The notes below the pieces were generated by a model. That model made no database searches. It had not been told where the DNA came from and saw nothing but the letters and a program-made list of their open reading frames with translations. This document shows, one piece after another, positions 22,523 through 29,901 of a stretch of DNA of 30,203 nucleotides (its first letter is position 1; each line of letters opens with the position of its first letter). Source of the DNA: JBJTIF01 sp046094825 (lineage in GTDB: Bacteria > Actinomycetota > UBA4738 > HRBIN12); assembly GCA_046094825.1 (NCBI GenBank), contig JBJTIF010000070.1, forward strand, positions 1-30,203, written 5' to 3'. The translations under genes were made by a program, and so were the position numbers.

Positions 22523-23521
22523 GCGGCCCGACGGGGCGTCGAGGCGGGCGATCACGGTGTCGGCGAGGACGGCGGCGACGGCCGCCTCGAGGGCCACCGC
22601 CCGATCGACGTCGCCGACGTGGCGCAGGAGCATCCCCGCGGCGAGCAGGAGCGCGACAGGCGTCCCGCCCGCCCCCTCGCCCGGGGCGCCGCTCGTCTCG
22701 AACACCGCCACGTCGTCGCCGAAGTTGCCGGAGGGCACGAGCCCCGCGCCGCCGACGATCCCCGCGCAGAGATCGCTCACGAGGTCACCGAAGAGGTTCG
22801 GCAGCAGCAGCACGTCGAAGCGCTCCGGCGCCTGGACGAGCTGCATCGAGAGCGCGTCGATGATCCGCTCGTCGAAGGCGATGGCGGGGTGCTGCGCCGC
22901 GACGCGACGCGCGGCGTCGAGGAAGAGCCCGTCGGAGAGCTTCATGATGTTCGCCTTGTGGCCGCACGTGACCTTCGCGCGCCCGTGGGCCTGCGCCCAG
23001 GCGAACGCGAACCGCGCGACGCGCTCGCTCGCCGCGACGGAGTTCGCCTTCAGCGAGAGCCCGACGTCCTCGCCGAGGCTGCGCCCCGTCGCGCCCGAGA
23101 CCCACGCGGCGAGCTCGACCGTCGCGGGCTCGCCGCGCGGGAACTCGATGCCGACGTAGAGGCCCTCCGTGAGCTCGCGGACGACGACGAGGTCGACGCC
23201 CTCGTAGCGGGAGGCGATGCCGGGGACGGACCGGATCGGGCGGACGGACGCGTGGAGGCCGAGGGCGTCGCGGAGGGCGACGTTGCCGCTGCGGCTCGGC
23301 GACCGCGCCGCGAGCGGGCCCTTCAGCGCGAGGCCGGTCCCCCGGATCCCCGCGACGAGGCCGTTCCAAGCCGGGTCGCCCGCGACCGCGCGGCGCGGCG
23401 CGTCCGCCTCGATCCATCGGATCGGCGCACCGATCGCATCGAGGACGCGCCGGGTCGCCCGCACCGCGCGGTCGCCACCCCCGTCGCCCGGGACGAGCGT
23501 CACGTCGTGCATCGCCGCCAT
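22520..23521 (-). CDS. second isocitrate/isopropylmalate dehydrogenase-like protein with degraded cofactor motif
   Basis: A 333-residue paralogue of the enzyme at 20209. It keeps the active-site lysine segment in canonical form (VTCGHKANIMKLSDGLF, about 182-198), the Tyr region (RELTEGLYVGIEFPRG) and the catalytic Asp motifs (DALSMQLVQ and LFGDLVSD). Two conserved places are lost: the N-terminal PGDGIGPE is PGDGGGDRA, and the adenine-binding HGSAPDIAG is replaced by SGAPGEGAGG, after which the C-terminus is short. RELTxGxY is also seen in isopropylmalate dehydrogenases. It may be a regulatory or heteromeric partner, or an enzyme with altered cofactor use. ATG 23521 follows GGGGAGGA. It lies upstream of mdh on the same strand. 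Confidence 0.82.
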   Translation of the reverse strand: MAAMHDVTLVPGDGGGDRAVRATRRVLDAIGAPIRWIEADAPRRAVAGDPAWNGLVAGIRGTGLALKGPLAARSPSRSGNVALRDALGLHASVRPIRSVPGIASRYEGVDLVVVRELTEGLYVGIEFPRGEPATVELAAWVSGATGRSLGEDVGLSLKANSVAASERVARFAFAWAQAHGRAKVTCGHKANIMKLSDGLFLDAARRVAAQHPAIAFDERIIDALSMQLVQAPERFDVLLLPNLFGDLVSDLCAGIVGGAGLVPSGNFGDDVAVFETSGAPGEGAGGTPVALLLAAGMLLRHVGDVDRAVALEAAVAAVLADTVIARLDAPSGR

Positions 23522-23590
23522 CCGTTCCTCCCCGGCGCACCTGCCGCGGCCATCGCGGCCGCGGCGCCGGTCGCCCGTCGTTCCCCGCGG

Positions 23591-23596
23591 TAGGCT
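23591..23596 (+). promoter_or_regulatory. -10-like element (TAGGCT) of citrate synthase
   Basis: TAGGCT lies 41 bases before the GTG at 23638, in the 116-base divergent gap between the second isocitrate dehydrogenase-like gene and citrate synthase. The leader of about 34 bases contains the purine stretch GAGGGGG near the start codon. Confidence 0.4.
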
Positions 23597-23637
23597 CTCA
23601 CCTCCGGGGAGCCGCCGACGCCCCCGAGGGGGATGTC

Positions 23638-24753
23638 GTGACCGAGAAGGGGCTCCGCGAGACCGTCGCCGCGGACACGCGCATCTCCGACATCGACGGC
23701 ACGGCGGGCCGCCTCTGGTACGTCGGATACACGATCGAGGATCTCGCGGAGCACGCGACGTTCGAGGAGGTCGTCTACCTCCTCCACAACCTGCGGCTCC
23801 CCACCGCGAAGGAACTCTCCGACCTCGAGGCATTCCTCGTCGCCGAGCGCGAGCCGTCAGGGTTCCTCGCCGGGCTCATGCCGACGCTCGCGGCGCAGGC
23901 CTCGCCGATGTCGATGCTCCGCACGTCGGTCTCGGCGGCCTCGACGTACGACCCCGACGGCTGGGACCAAGGCGAGGAGGCGAACGCGCGGAAGGCGCTG
24001 CGCCTCATCGCGATCATGCCGACGCTCATCGCGAGGTTCGAGCGCGCGCGGTCCGGCCGCCCCGTGGTCGGCGCCGATCCGGCCCTCGGGCACGCGGCGA
24101 ACTTCCTCCACATGCTGCACGGCGTCGCACCCGACCCGGCCGACGCGAAGGTCCTCGACACGACCTTCATCCTCTACGCCGACCACACGATGAACGCCTC
24201 GACGTTCACCGCGCGGGTCATCGCGTCGACGCTCTCCGACATGTTCTCCGCGACCTCCGGCGCGATCGGCGCCCTCAAGGGACCGCTCCACGGCGGGGCG
24301 AACGAGGAAGCGATGCGGATGCTCGAGGAGGTCGGATCCGCGGCCGACGCCGACGCGTACGTCGCGAAGGTCTTCGCGGACAAGCGGAAGCTCATGGGCT
24401 TCGGGCACGCGGTCTACCGCACGATGGACCCCCGCGCGCGCATCCTGAAGCGCCTCTCGCGCGACCTCGCGGAGCGCCGCGGGCGTCTCGACCTCCACGA
24501 GACCGCCGAGGCGATCGAACGTGCGGCCCTCGAGCGCAAGCGGTTGAACCCGAACGTCGACTTCTACGCGGCGACGGTCTACCACATGCTCGGGATCCCG
24601 ACCGACCTCATGACGCCCCTCTTCGCGCTCGCGCGCATGGCCGGATGGACGGCGCACGTCCGCGAGCAGTACGCGGACAACCGGATCATCCGTCCGGGAT
24701 CGGTCTACGTCGGGCCGACGGACCGGCACTGGGTCCCGGTCGTCGAGCGCTGA
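23638..24753 (+). CDS. gltA: citrate synthase (possibly also 2-methylcitrate synthase)
   Basis: Condenses oxaloacetate with acetyl-CoA. The 371-residue length matches the small, dimeric bacterial type. The catalytic residues are His218 in GPLHGGANEEA, His257 in MGFGHAVYRTMDPRA and Asp308 in NVDFYAATVYHML; LYADHTMNASTF is the other active-site His segment. The same motifs occur in 2-methylcitrate synthases, and the propionyl-CoA genes nearby make dual use possible, but a full methylmalonyl route makes a methylcitrate cycle less needed. The start is the GTG before TEKGLRETV; an ATG five bases upstream is out of frame. Confidence 0.93.
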   Translation: MTEKGLRETVAADTRISDIDGTAGRLWYVGYTIEDLAEHATFEEVVYLLHNLRLPTAKELSDLEAFLVAEREPSGFLAGLMPTLAAQASPMSMLRTSVSAASTYDPDGWDQGEEANARKALRLIAIMPTLIARFERARSGRPVVGADPALGHAANFLHMLHGVAPDPADAKVLDTTFILYADHTMNASTFTARVIASTLSDMFSATSGAIGALKGPLHGGANEEAMRMLEEVGSAADADAYVAKVFADKRKLMGFGHAVYRTMDPRARILKRLSRDLAERRGRLDLHETAEAIERAALERKRLNPNVDFYAATVYHMLGIPTDLMTPLFALARMAGWTAHVREQYADNRIIRPGSVYVGPTDRHWVPVVER

Positions 24754-24778
24754 GCCGCCCGATCCCCCCGGGGGCGCG

Positions 24779-25159
24779 TCAGTTCCGCGGGAGCGCGACG
24801 AGCAGGTACGCCCACACGAGCGCGAACCCCCCGTAGAGCAGCGGGATGAGCCACACGATCCCGCCGCCGCCCCCGGCGCGGATCGCGAGGACGGCGACGA
24901 TCGCGGAGAGCGACTCCGCGACGAGGTGCGCCCGGACGATCGGCTGGCGCACGCGGCGATCCGCACCGAGCCAGACGCCGATGAGGGCGAAGCCGATCGA
25001 TTCCGCGCCGAGGAGCCGCGCGAGGAACTCCGCGGTCGGCGAGGTCTCGAACCCGAAGAGCCCGACGACCGTCGCCGGGGCGAGGACGAGGCCCGCACCG
25101 AGCGCGAGCCCCAGGAAGGCCCCGAGGGCGAGCGCGCGTCCGGCGAGCCGGTCGTCCAT
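24779..25159 (-). CDS. hypothetical four-helix membrane protein
   Basis: A 126-residue protein with four predicted membrane segments: LALGAFLGLALGAGLVLAP, then GAESIGFALIGVWLG, ESLSAIVAVLAI and IVWLIPLLYGGFALVWAYLL. The first pair contains the LLGAESIGFAL pattern common in small uncharacterised membrane proteins of high-GC bacteria. Conserved charged residues lie mainly in the loop between helices 2 and 3 (ADRRVRQPIVRAH). It stands alone between citrate synthase and folD, with 102 bases of unassigned sequence upstream. I see no strong promoter. No function can be given. Confidence 0.65.
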   Translation of the reverse strand: MDDRLAGRALALGAFLGLALGAGLVLAPATVVGLFGFETSPTAEFLARLLGAESIGFALIGVWLGADRRVRQPIVRAHLVAESLSAIVAVLAIRAGGGGGIVWLIPLLYGGFALVWAYLLVALPRN

Positions 25160-25261
25160 ACCCGAGAGCGAACCACGGTTCTGGCGTCGATGCCACCGTC
25201 CGACGGTGTGCGGCCGCGGTGCCCCCGTGCCTGCGCGGGCGCCCGCGTCGCGCGCGGAGGC

Positions 25262-26122
25262 CTAGACCGACGCGCGTTCGGCCGCGGTCACGGTGTTCAC
25301 GAGGAGCATCGCGGTCGTCATCGGGCCGACGCCCCCGGGGACCGGGGTGATCCGACCGGCGACGGCCGCGACCTCGTCGAAGCGCACGTCGCCGACGAGG
25401 CCCCCGTCGGTGCGGTGGACGCCGACGTCGACGACGACCGCACCGGGCTGCACCATGTCCGCGCCGACGAGGCCTCGGACGCCCGCGGCCGCGACGAGGA
25501 TGTCGGCGCGGCGCGTGTGCGTCGCGAGGTCGCGCGTGTGGACGTGGCAGCTCGTCACCGTCGCGTTGCCCCGAATCGAGTCCTGCGTGAGCATGATCGA
25601 CAGCGGCGCGCCGACGAGCGGCCCGTACCCGATCACGACGACCTCCGCGCCCTCGAGCGGGACGCCGCTGCGGACGAGGAGCTCGACGATCCCGTACGGC
25701 GTCGCGGGCGGGAAGGCCGGCTCGCCGCGCACCATGAGCCCGACGTTGAGCGGGTGGAGCCCGTCGACGTCCTTCGCGGGGCTGATCGCGCGCTGGACAG
25801 CGAGCTCCGAGATGTGCGCCGGCACGGGGATCTGCACGATGACGCCGTGGACCGTCGGGTCGGCGTTCAGTTCGGCGATCGTCGCGAGGAGTGCATCCTG
25901 CGAGACGTCGGCCGGAAGATCCACCTGCGTCGACACGATCCCGACGTCGGCGCAGGCCTTGCGCTTCGACCCGAGGTAGATCCGAGATCCCTCGTCGTCG
26001 CCGACGAGGACGCCGGCGAGTCCCGGCTGGACACCGCGGGCGGCGAGGGCCGCGACGCGCGCCGCGACCTCGCGGCGGATGTCCGCCGCGACGGCTCGGC
26101 CGTCGAGGAGGGAAGCGGTCAC
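25262..26122 (-). CDS. folD: methylenetetrahydrofolate dehydrogenase/cyclohydrolase FolD
   Basis: Converts 5,10-methylene-THF to 10-formyl-THF through methenyl-THF, feeding one-carbon metabolism. The 286 residues match FolD. The catalytic Tyr49-x3-Lys53 is present (SRIYLGSKRKA), along with GVIVQIPVP (95-101), KDVDG and the C-terminal PGGVGPMTTAMLL. Oddities: the NADP loop, usually GRSxxVGxP, reads GYGPLVGAP (165-173), and the PCTPxG motif has Ala in place of Cys (PATPYG). The loop change removes the usual Arg-Ser contacts, so cofactor preference may differ. I place the start at GTG 26122 because TAGGAT ends seven bases upstream; an ATG at 26131 overlaps that element. Confidence 0.92.
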   Translation of the reverse strand: MTASLLDGRAVAADIRREVAARVAALAARGVQPGLAGVLVGDDEGSRIYLGSKRKACADVGIVSTQVDLPADVSQDALLATIAELNADPTVHGVIVQIPVPAHISELAVQRAISPAKDVDGLHPLNVGLMVRGEPAFPPATPYGIVELLVRSGVPLEGAEVVVIGYGPLVGAPLSIMLTQDSIRGNATVTSCHVHTRDLATHTRRADILVAAAGVRGLVGADMVQPGAVVVDVGVHRTDGGLVGDVRFDEVAAVAGRITPVPGGVGPMTTAMLLVNTVTAAERASV

Positions 26123-26129
26123 GGCGCCC

Positions 26130-26135
26130 ATCCTA
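26130..26135 (-). promoter_or_regulatory. leaderless-type -10 element of folD
   Basis: Minus-strand TAGGAT ends seven bases before the folD GTG. Together with the TACGCT at 26165-26170 on the plus strand it makes a compact back-to-back promoter pair in the 54-base gap. Confidence 0.5.
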
Positions 26136-26164
26136 GCCCCGGCGGGACGCGCACCCGGTCGCGC

Positions 26165-26170
26165 TACGCT
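26165..26170 (+). promoter_or_regulatory. leaderless-type -10 element (TACGCT)
   Basis: TACGCT ends exactly six bases before the ATG at 26177 with no ribosome site between. Confidence 0.55.
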
Positions 26171-26176
26171 GGCGCC

Positions 26177-26749
26177 ATGCCCACCGACGCGGACCGCTGC
26201 CCCCGGCATCCGGGCGCGTCCGTCGTCGGCCCGTGCGACGGGTGCGGTGAGCCGCTCTGCCTCGGGTGCGCGGTCCCGGTCCGCGGTCGTGTCCTCGGCC
26301 CGGTGTGCCTCGAGCGCGAGCTCGGCGATCCGCCGGCGCCGCCGCCGGCACCGGCCGCCCCCGGTCGGTCGCGCGATCTCGCCGACGCCGGGCTCCTCGC
26401 GACCGCGCTCGCCACCGTCCTGCCGTGGAGCGGTGTCGGCCTCGGGGCCGGCCCGTTCGGCGCGTGGGGGACGGCCGACCCGCGCTGGGCATCGGTCGTC
26501 GTCCTCGCGTCGGTCGGTGGGTCCGCGGCGGCGGCGGCGGCGCGCGCCCGCGGGACCCGCGTGCGCGACCGCGCGGACCGTGCCGCCGCCGCCGCCGCGG
26601 TCGTCGCGACGATCGCGGCGTTCCTCGCGATCCTCCTGCCGCCCCCCTACACCTCGCCCGTCATCGGACCGTGGATCGCGGCGATCGCGGCGACCGTCGC
26701 CACCTCCGGGTCGCTCGCCGTCCTGCGCGACCGCGGGGAGGCCGCATGA
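26177..26749 (+). CDS. membrane protein with N-terminal B-box-like zinc finger
   Basis: A 190-residue protein. Its N-terminus is a zinc finger with Cys-x2-His and several Cys-x2-Cys pairs (CPRHPG, then CDGCGEPLCLGCAVP and PVCLE), in the style of the B-box fingers found before membrane domains in many bacteria. A proline/alanine linker follows, then four hydrophobic segments, for example DAGLLATALATVLPWSG and AAAVVATIAAFLAILLPP. The stop overlaps the next gene (ATGA), so the two are coupled. I do not recognise a specific function. Bacterial proteins with this layout are thought to be membrane scaffolds or sensors, which is inference. Confidence 0.72.
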   Translation: MPTDADRCPRHPGASVVGPCDGCGEPLCLGCAVPVRGRVLGPVCLERELGDPPAPPPAPAAPGRSRDLADAGLLATALATVLPWSGVGLGAGPFGAWGTADPRWASVVVLASVGGSAAAAAARARGTRVRDRADRAAAAAAVVATIAAFLAILLPPPYTSPVIGPWIAAIAATVATSGSLAVLRDRGEAA

Positions 26750-27225
26750 GCGACGCGCCCCTCCAGTACACGCACTCCGGGTCGCGCTACCTCCTCGGCT
26801 ACGGCGAGGGCTTCTTCGGCATCTGGGACCGCCTGCGCCCCGACCCCGGTCCGGCCGAGCGCTTCCCGCGGGACGACGCGGGGTGGGCGGCGGCCTGGAT
26901 CCGCTACACCGCGCTCGAGCCCGACCACGTCGTCGTCGGGCTCGGCGGTGCCGCCGGCCCCCCGCCGTCGGGGGACGCGGCGCCCGGCGAGGAGGGAACG
27001 CCCGACGCCTCCCGACCCGCCGCGCCACGCATCCCCGGGGCGTGGTGGCTCCTGCCGCTCCTGCTCGGGTGGATCGGCGGGGCGATCGCCTGGTTCGCGC
27101 TCCGGCGGCGCGACCCGCGCGTCGCCGCGTGGATGTTCCTCGCGGGGATCGTGAGCAACGTCGTCGGGCTGTGGCTCTACGGACAGGTCGTGCCGCCGGC
27201 GGGTGGCGCGGCGCCGACGGGCTAG
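26746..27225 (+). CDS. hypothetical membrane protein with N-terminal soluble domain
   Basis: A 159-residue protein coupled to the zinc-finger gene by an ATGA overlap. The first 60 residues are a soluble domain rich in aromatics: YTHSGSRYLLGYGEGFFGIWDR, then FPRDDAGWAAAWIRYTALEP. A Gly/Pro/Ala linker leads to two or three membrane helices (WWLLPLLLGWIGGAIAWFAL and WMFLAGIVSNVVGLWLYG). Similar modules occur in uncharacterised proteins where the aromatic domain precedes a membrane region, but I cannot name a family with certainty. It converges with sucD, with only 16 bases between the stops. Confidence 0.68.
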   Translation: MSDAPLQYTHSGSRYLLGYGEGFFGIWDRLRPDPGPAERFPRDDAGWAAAWIRYTALEPDHVVVGLGGAAGPPPSGDAAPGEEGTPDASRPAAPRIPGAWWLLPLLLGWIGGAIAWFALRRRDPRVAAWMFLAGIVSNVVGLWLYGQVVPPAGGAAPTG

Positions 27226-27241
27226 GCGGACGGTCCGGGGG

Positions 27242-28114
27242 TCAGACCCCGAGCGCGGCGGCGACGAGCCCGGCGACCTCGCTCGGGTTGCGCCCGACGC
27301 GCACGCCGACCGCCTCGAGCGCCTCCGCCTTCGCCGCCGCGGTCCCGCTCGACCCCGTGACGATCGCGCCCGCGTGACCCATGCGCTTGCCGACCGGCGC
27401 CTCGAAGCCCGCGATGTAGCCGACGACCGGCTTCGAGACGTGCGCGGCGATGTGGCGAGCGGCGCGCTCCTCGTCGTCGCCGCCGATCTCGCCGACCATC
27501 ACGACGAGGTCCGTGTCCGGGTCCGCCTCGAAGCGCTCGAGCGCGTCGATGAACCCGATGCCGTGGACGGGGTCGCCACCCATGCCGATGCACGTCGACT
27601 GCCCGATCCCCCGCTGCGTCATCTCGTGGACGATCTGGTACACGAGCGTCCCGGAGCGAGAGACGAGGCCGACGCGACCCGGCGTGCAGATCTCGCCCGG
27701 GATGATCCCGACGTTCGCGCTCCCCGGGGAGATCACGCCCGGGCAGTTCGGGCCCACGAGCGTCGTGCTCCGACCCGCGAGGTACGCGTGCACCTCGGCC
27801 ATGTCGCGGACGGGGATGCCCTCGGTGATGCACACGACGAGGTCGACGCCCGCGTCCGCCGCCTCGAGGATCGCCTCGGCGGCGAACCGCGGCGGGACGA
27901 AGATCATCGAGGTGTTCGCGCCCGTGGCCGCGACGGCCGCCGCGACCCCGTCGAAGACCGGGACGCCGTCGAACTCCTGACCGCCCTTGCCCGGCGTGAC
28001 CCCCGCCACCAGGCGGGTGCCGTAGTCGCGGTTGCGGCGCGTGTGGAACGCCCCCTCGCTGCCGGTGATGCCCTGGACGAGGAGCCGGGTGTCGGCACCG
28101 ACGAGGACGCTCAC
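27242..28114 (-). CDS. sucD: succinyl-CoA synthetase (succinate-CoA ligase) alpha subunit
   Basis: Makes succinate from succinyl-CoA with phosphorylation of ADP or GDP. The 290 residues are typical. The CoA-binding Rossmann domain begins LLVQGITGSEGAFH, followed by GVTPGKGG (38-45). The second domain holds LVGPNCPGVISPG and the phosphorylated histidine His247 in RMGHAGAIVTGSSG. The GTG start overlaps the sucC stop. SucCD links the methylmalonyl-CoA mutase product to succinate dehydrogenase and is cotranscribed with the mutase B12 subunit, which supports one route from propionyl-CoA to succinate. Confidence 0.96.
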   Translation of the reverse strand: MSVLVGADTRLLVQGITGSEGAFHTRRNRDYGTRLVAGVTPGKGGQEFDGVPVFDGVAAAVAATGANTSMIFVPPRFAAEAILEAADAGVDLVVCITEGIPVRDMAEVHAYLAGRSTTLVGPNCPGVISPGSANVGIIPGEICTPGRVGLVSRSGTLVYQIVHEMTQRGIGQSTCIGMGGDPVHGIGFIDALERFEADPDTDLVVMVGEIGGDDEERAARHIAAHVSKPVVGYIAGFEAPVGKRMGHAGAIVTGSSGTAAAKAEALEAVGVRVGRNPSEVAGLVAAALGV

Positions 28115-29256
28115 GCGGCTCCTCCCGTCGCGTACGCCGCGGCCTTCTCGGCCGCCTCGAGCATCGTCGCCGCCGGCACGATCCTCGGATGGGCCGCCTC
28201 CGCCAGGATCCGCCGGCCCTCCTCCGCGTTCGTGCCATCGAGGCGCACGACGATCGGGACGCGCGCCTCGACCCGCTCGAGGGCCCCGAGGACACCGCGC
28301 GCGACGAGGTCGCAGCGGGTGATGCCCCCGAAGATGTTCACGAAGACGGCCTTCACGGCAGGGTCGGAGAGCACGACCTCGAGCGAGGTCGCCATCTGGT
28401 CGGCGCTCGCCCCGCCACCGACGTCGAGGAAATTCGCGGCGCGCGAGCCCGCCTGCGCCACGACGTCGAGGGTCGACATCACGAGGCCGGCCCCGTTGCC
28501 GATGATCCCGACCTCCCCGTCGAGCTTCACGTACTGGAGGTCCTGCGCCTTCGCCCGCGCCTCGACCGGGTCGATCGGGAACGAGGGCCGCAGCGCCTCG
28601 ATCTCCGGCTGCCGCCCGAGCGCGTTGTCGTCGACGGTGACCTTCGCGTCGAGCGCGACGAGCGACCCGTCCTGCAGCTGCACGAGCGGGTTCACCTCGA
28701 CGAGCGTCGCGTCCGCCGACCGCAGGAGCCCGTGGAGCTTCCGGAGGAGGTCGCCGGCGGCGGCGCGCGCGTCCTCCGGCAGGACCGACACGAGATCGCG
28801 CACGTGGAAGCCGCGGAGACCGAGGAGCGGGTCGACCGCGATCCGCCGGAGCGCCTCGGGGCGTTCCCGCGCGAGCGTCTCGATGTCCATGCCGCCCTCC
28901 GCGGTGCACATCGCGAGGTAGCGACCGTTCGCGCGGTCGAGGAGGAACGCGCAGTAGAACTCGCGGGCGATCGGCAGGAGCTCCTCGCAGAGGACCCGGG
29001 TCACCGGTCGCCCCTGGAACCCGTCGGCCAGCATCCGTCCGGCCTCACGCGCCGCGTGCTCCGGTGAGTCCGTGAGGACGACGCCGCCACCCTTGCCCCG
29101 GCCGCCGATCTGCACCTGGACCTTCACGACCGACCGTCCGCCGAGCTCGCGCGTCGCCTCTGCGGCGGCCTCCGCCGTCTCGGCGACGATGCCGCGCGGC
29201 ACCGGGATGCCGGCGCGCGCGAACAGATCCTTGCCCTGGTGCTCGTAGAGGTCCAT
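28111..29256 (-). CDS. sucC: succinyl-CoA synthetase (succinate-CoA ligase) beta subunit
   Basis: Nucleotide-binding partner of SucD. The 381 residues start with MDLYEHQGKDLFARAGIPVP, the ATP-grasp opening, then VVKVQVQIGGRGKGGGV, which forms the phosphate loop. VEVNPLVQ is the metal-site region and GIIGNGAGLVMSTLD the CoA-ligase domain. FLDVGGGAS and VFVNIFGGITRCD are the family C-terminal signatures. ATP or GTP preference cannot be read with confidence. The ATG overlaps the stop of the B12-binding subunit by one base (TGATG), which makes the three-gene order mutase small subunit, sucC, sucD. Confidence 0.96.
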   Translation of the reverse strand: MDLYEHQGKDLFARAGIPVPRGIVAETAEAAAEATRELGGRSVVKVQVQIGGRGKGGGVVLTDSPEHAAREAGRMLADGFQGRPVTRVLCEELLPIAREFYCAFLLDRANGRYLAMCTAEGGMDIETLARERPEALRRIAVDPLLGLRGFHVRDLVSVLPEDARAAAGDLLRKLHGLLRSADATLVEVNPLVQLQDGSLVALDAKVTVDDNALGRQPEIEALRPSFPIDPVEARAKAQDLQYVKLDGEVGIIGNGAGLVMSTLDVVAQAGSRAANFLDVGGGASADQMATSLEVVLSDPAVKAVFVNIFGGITRCDLVARGVLGALERVEARVPIVVRLDGTNAEEGRRILAEAAHPRIVPAATMLEAAEKAAAYATGGAA

Positions 29257-29660
29257 CAGCGCGCCCGGGCCGCCATCCGATCGCGGAGCCACGCGACGAT
29301 GTCGCCCGTCGGCGCGCCCGGCGTGAAGATGCGCTCGACCCCGGCCTCCTCGAGCTTCGGGATGTCGTCGCGCGGGATGATGCCGCCGCCGAAGACGATG
29401 ACGTCGCCCGCACCGCGCTCGCGCAGGAGGGCGACGACCTTCGGGAAGAGCGTCATGTGGGCGCCGGAGTGGAGCGAGAGGCCGACGGCGTCGGCGTCCT
29501 CCTGGATCGCCGCCTCGACGATCTGCTCGGGGGTCTGCCGAAGGCCCGTGTAGATCACCTCGAACCCGGCGTCGCGCAGGGCCCGGGCGACGACCTTCGC
29601 TCCGCGGTCGTGACCGTCGAGACCGGGCTTCGCGATGACGATGCGGATCGGGCGGCTCAC
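29256..29660 (-). CDS. methylmalonyl-CoA mutase small subunit, cobalamin-binding
   Basis: A 134-residue B12-binding domain protein that completes the large subunit encoded at 15174-16750. It has the D-x-H-x2-G motif (Asp15, His17, Gly20 in GLDGHDRGAK), where His17 replaces the dimethylbenzimidazole ligand of adenosylcobalamin. The nucleotide-tail pocket is LSLHSGAH and VFGGGIIPRDDIPKL. The same arrangement of a separate small subunit occurs in archaea and some bacteria, whereas most bacterial mutases carry the domain in the large chain. The GTG start is seven bases after TACACT, so it is probably leaderless, and it heads the sucCD operon. Confidence 0.93.
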   Translation of the reverse strand: MSRPIRIVIAKPGLDGHDRGAKVVARALRDAGFEVIYTGLRQTPEQIVEAAIQEDADAVGLSLHSGAHMTLFPKVVALLRERGAGDVIVFGGGIIPRDDIPKLEEAGVERIFTPGAPTGDIVAWLRDRMAARAR

Positions 29661-29667
29661 GGGGCGC

Positions 29668-29673
29668 AGTGTA
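29668..29673 (-). promoter_or_regulatory. leaderless-type -10 element of the mutase small subunit-sucCD operon
   Basis: Minus-strand TACACT ends seven bases before the GTG at 29660. It is back to back with TACCCT at 29722 in the 73-base divergent gap. Confidence 0.55.
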
Positions 29674-29721
29674 TCGGGAGCCGCCGGGCACGCGGGCGCG
29701 CCCGCGCGCCCGGCGGGACGC

Positions 29722-29727
29722 TACCCT
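29722..29727 (+). promoter_or_regulatory. leaderless-type -10 element (TACCCT)
   Basis: TACCCT ends exactly six bases before the ATG at 29734, which decides this start over an in-frame upstream ATG at 29635. Confidence 0.55.
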
Positions 29728-29733
29728 CGGAGC

Positions 29734-29892
29734 ATGGCGCGCCGGTTCCGATTCCGCCCCCCGGGCCTGAAGCCGACGACGAAGGTCGGCACGCTCGGCC
29801 CGTACCGCGGTCGCCTCGGCCTCGCGTGGGTCATCGCGCCGATCGTCGCGGGCGCCGTGATCCTCGTCGCCGGGTGGCTCGCGCTCCGCTAG
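29734..29892 (+). CDS. small hypothetical membrane protein (52 residues)
   Basis: A basic N-terminal half (ARRFRFRPPGLKPTTKVG) precedes one membrane helix (LAWVIAPIVAGAVILVAGWL, about residues 30-49). The positive N-terminus suggests an N-in orientation. The start at ATG 29734 is chosen because the frame upstream lies antisense to the mutase small subunit and because of the TACCCT element six bases before. It converges with pcrA, with a nine-base gap. I do not know a family. Confidence 0.6.
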   Translation: MARRFRFRPPGLKPTTKVGTLGPYRGRLGLAWVIAPIVAGAVILVAGWLALR

Positions 29893-29901
29893 GTCGGCGC
29901 G

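Noticed and set aside
29635..29733. N-terminal extension of the small membrane protein to an upstream ATG
   Set aside because: The extension is antisense to the mutase small subunit start and would cover the TACCCT promoter element; the ATG at 29734 is better placed.
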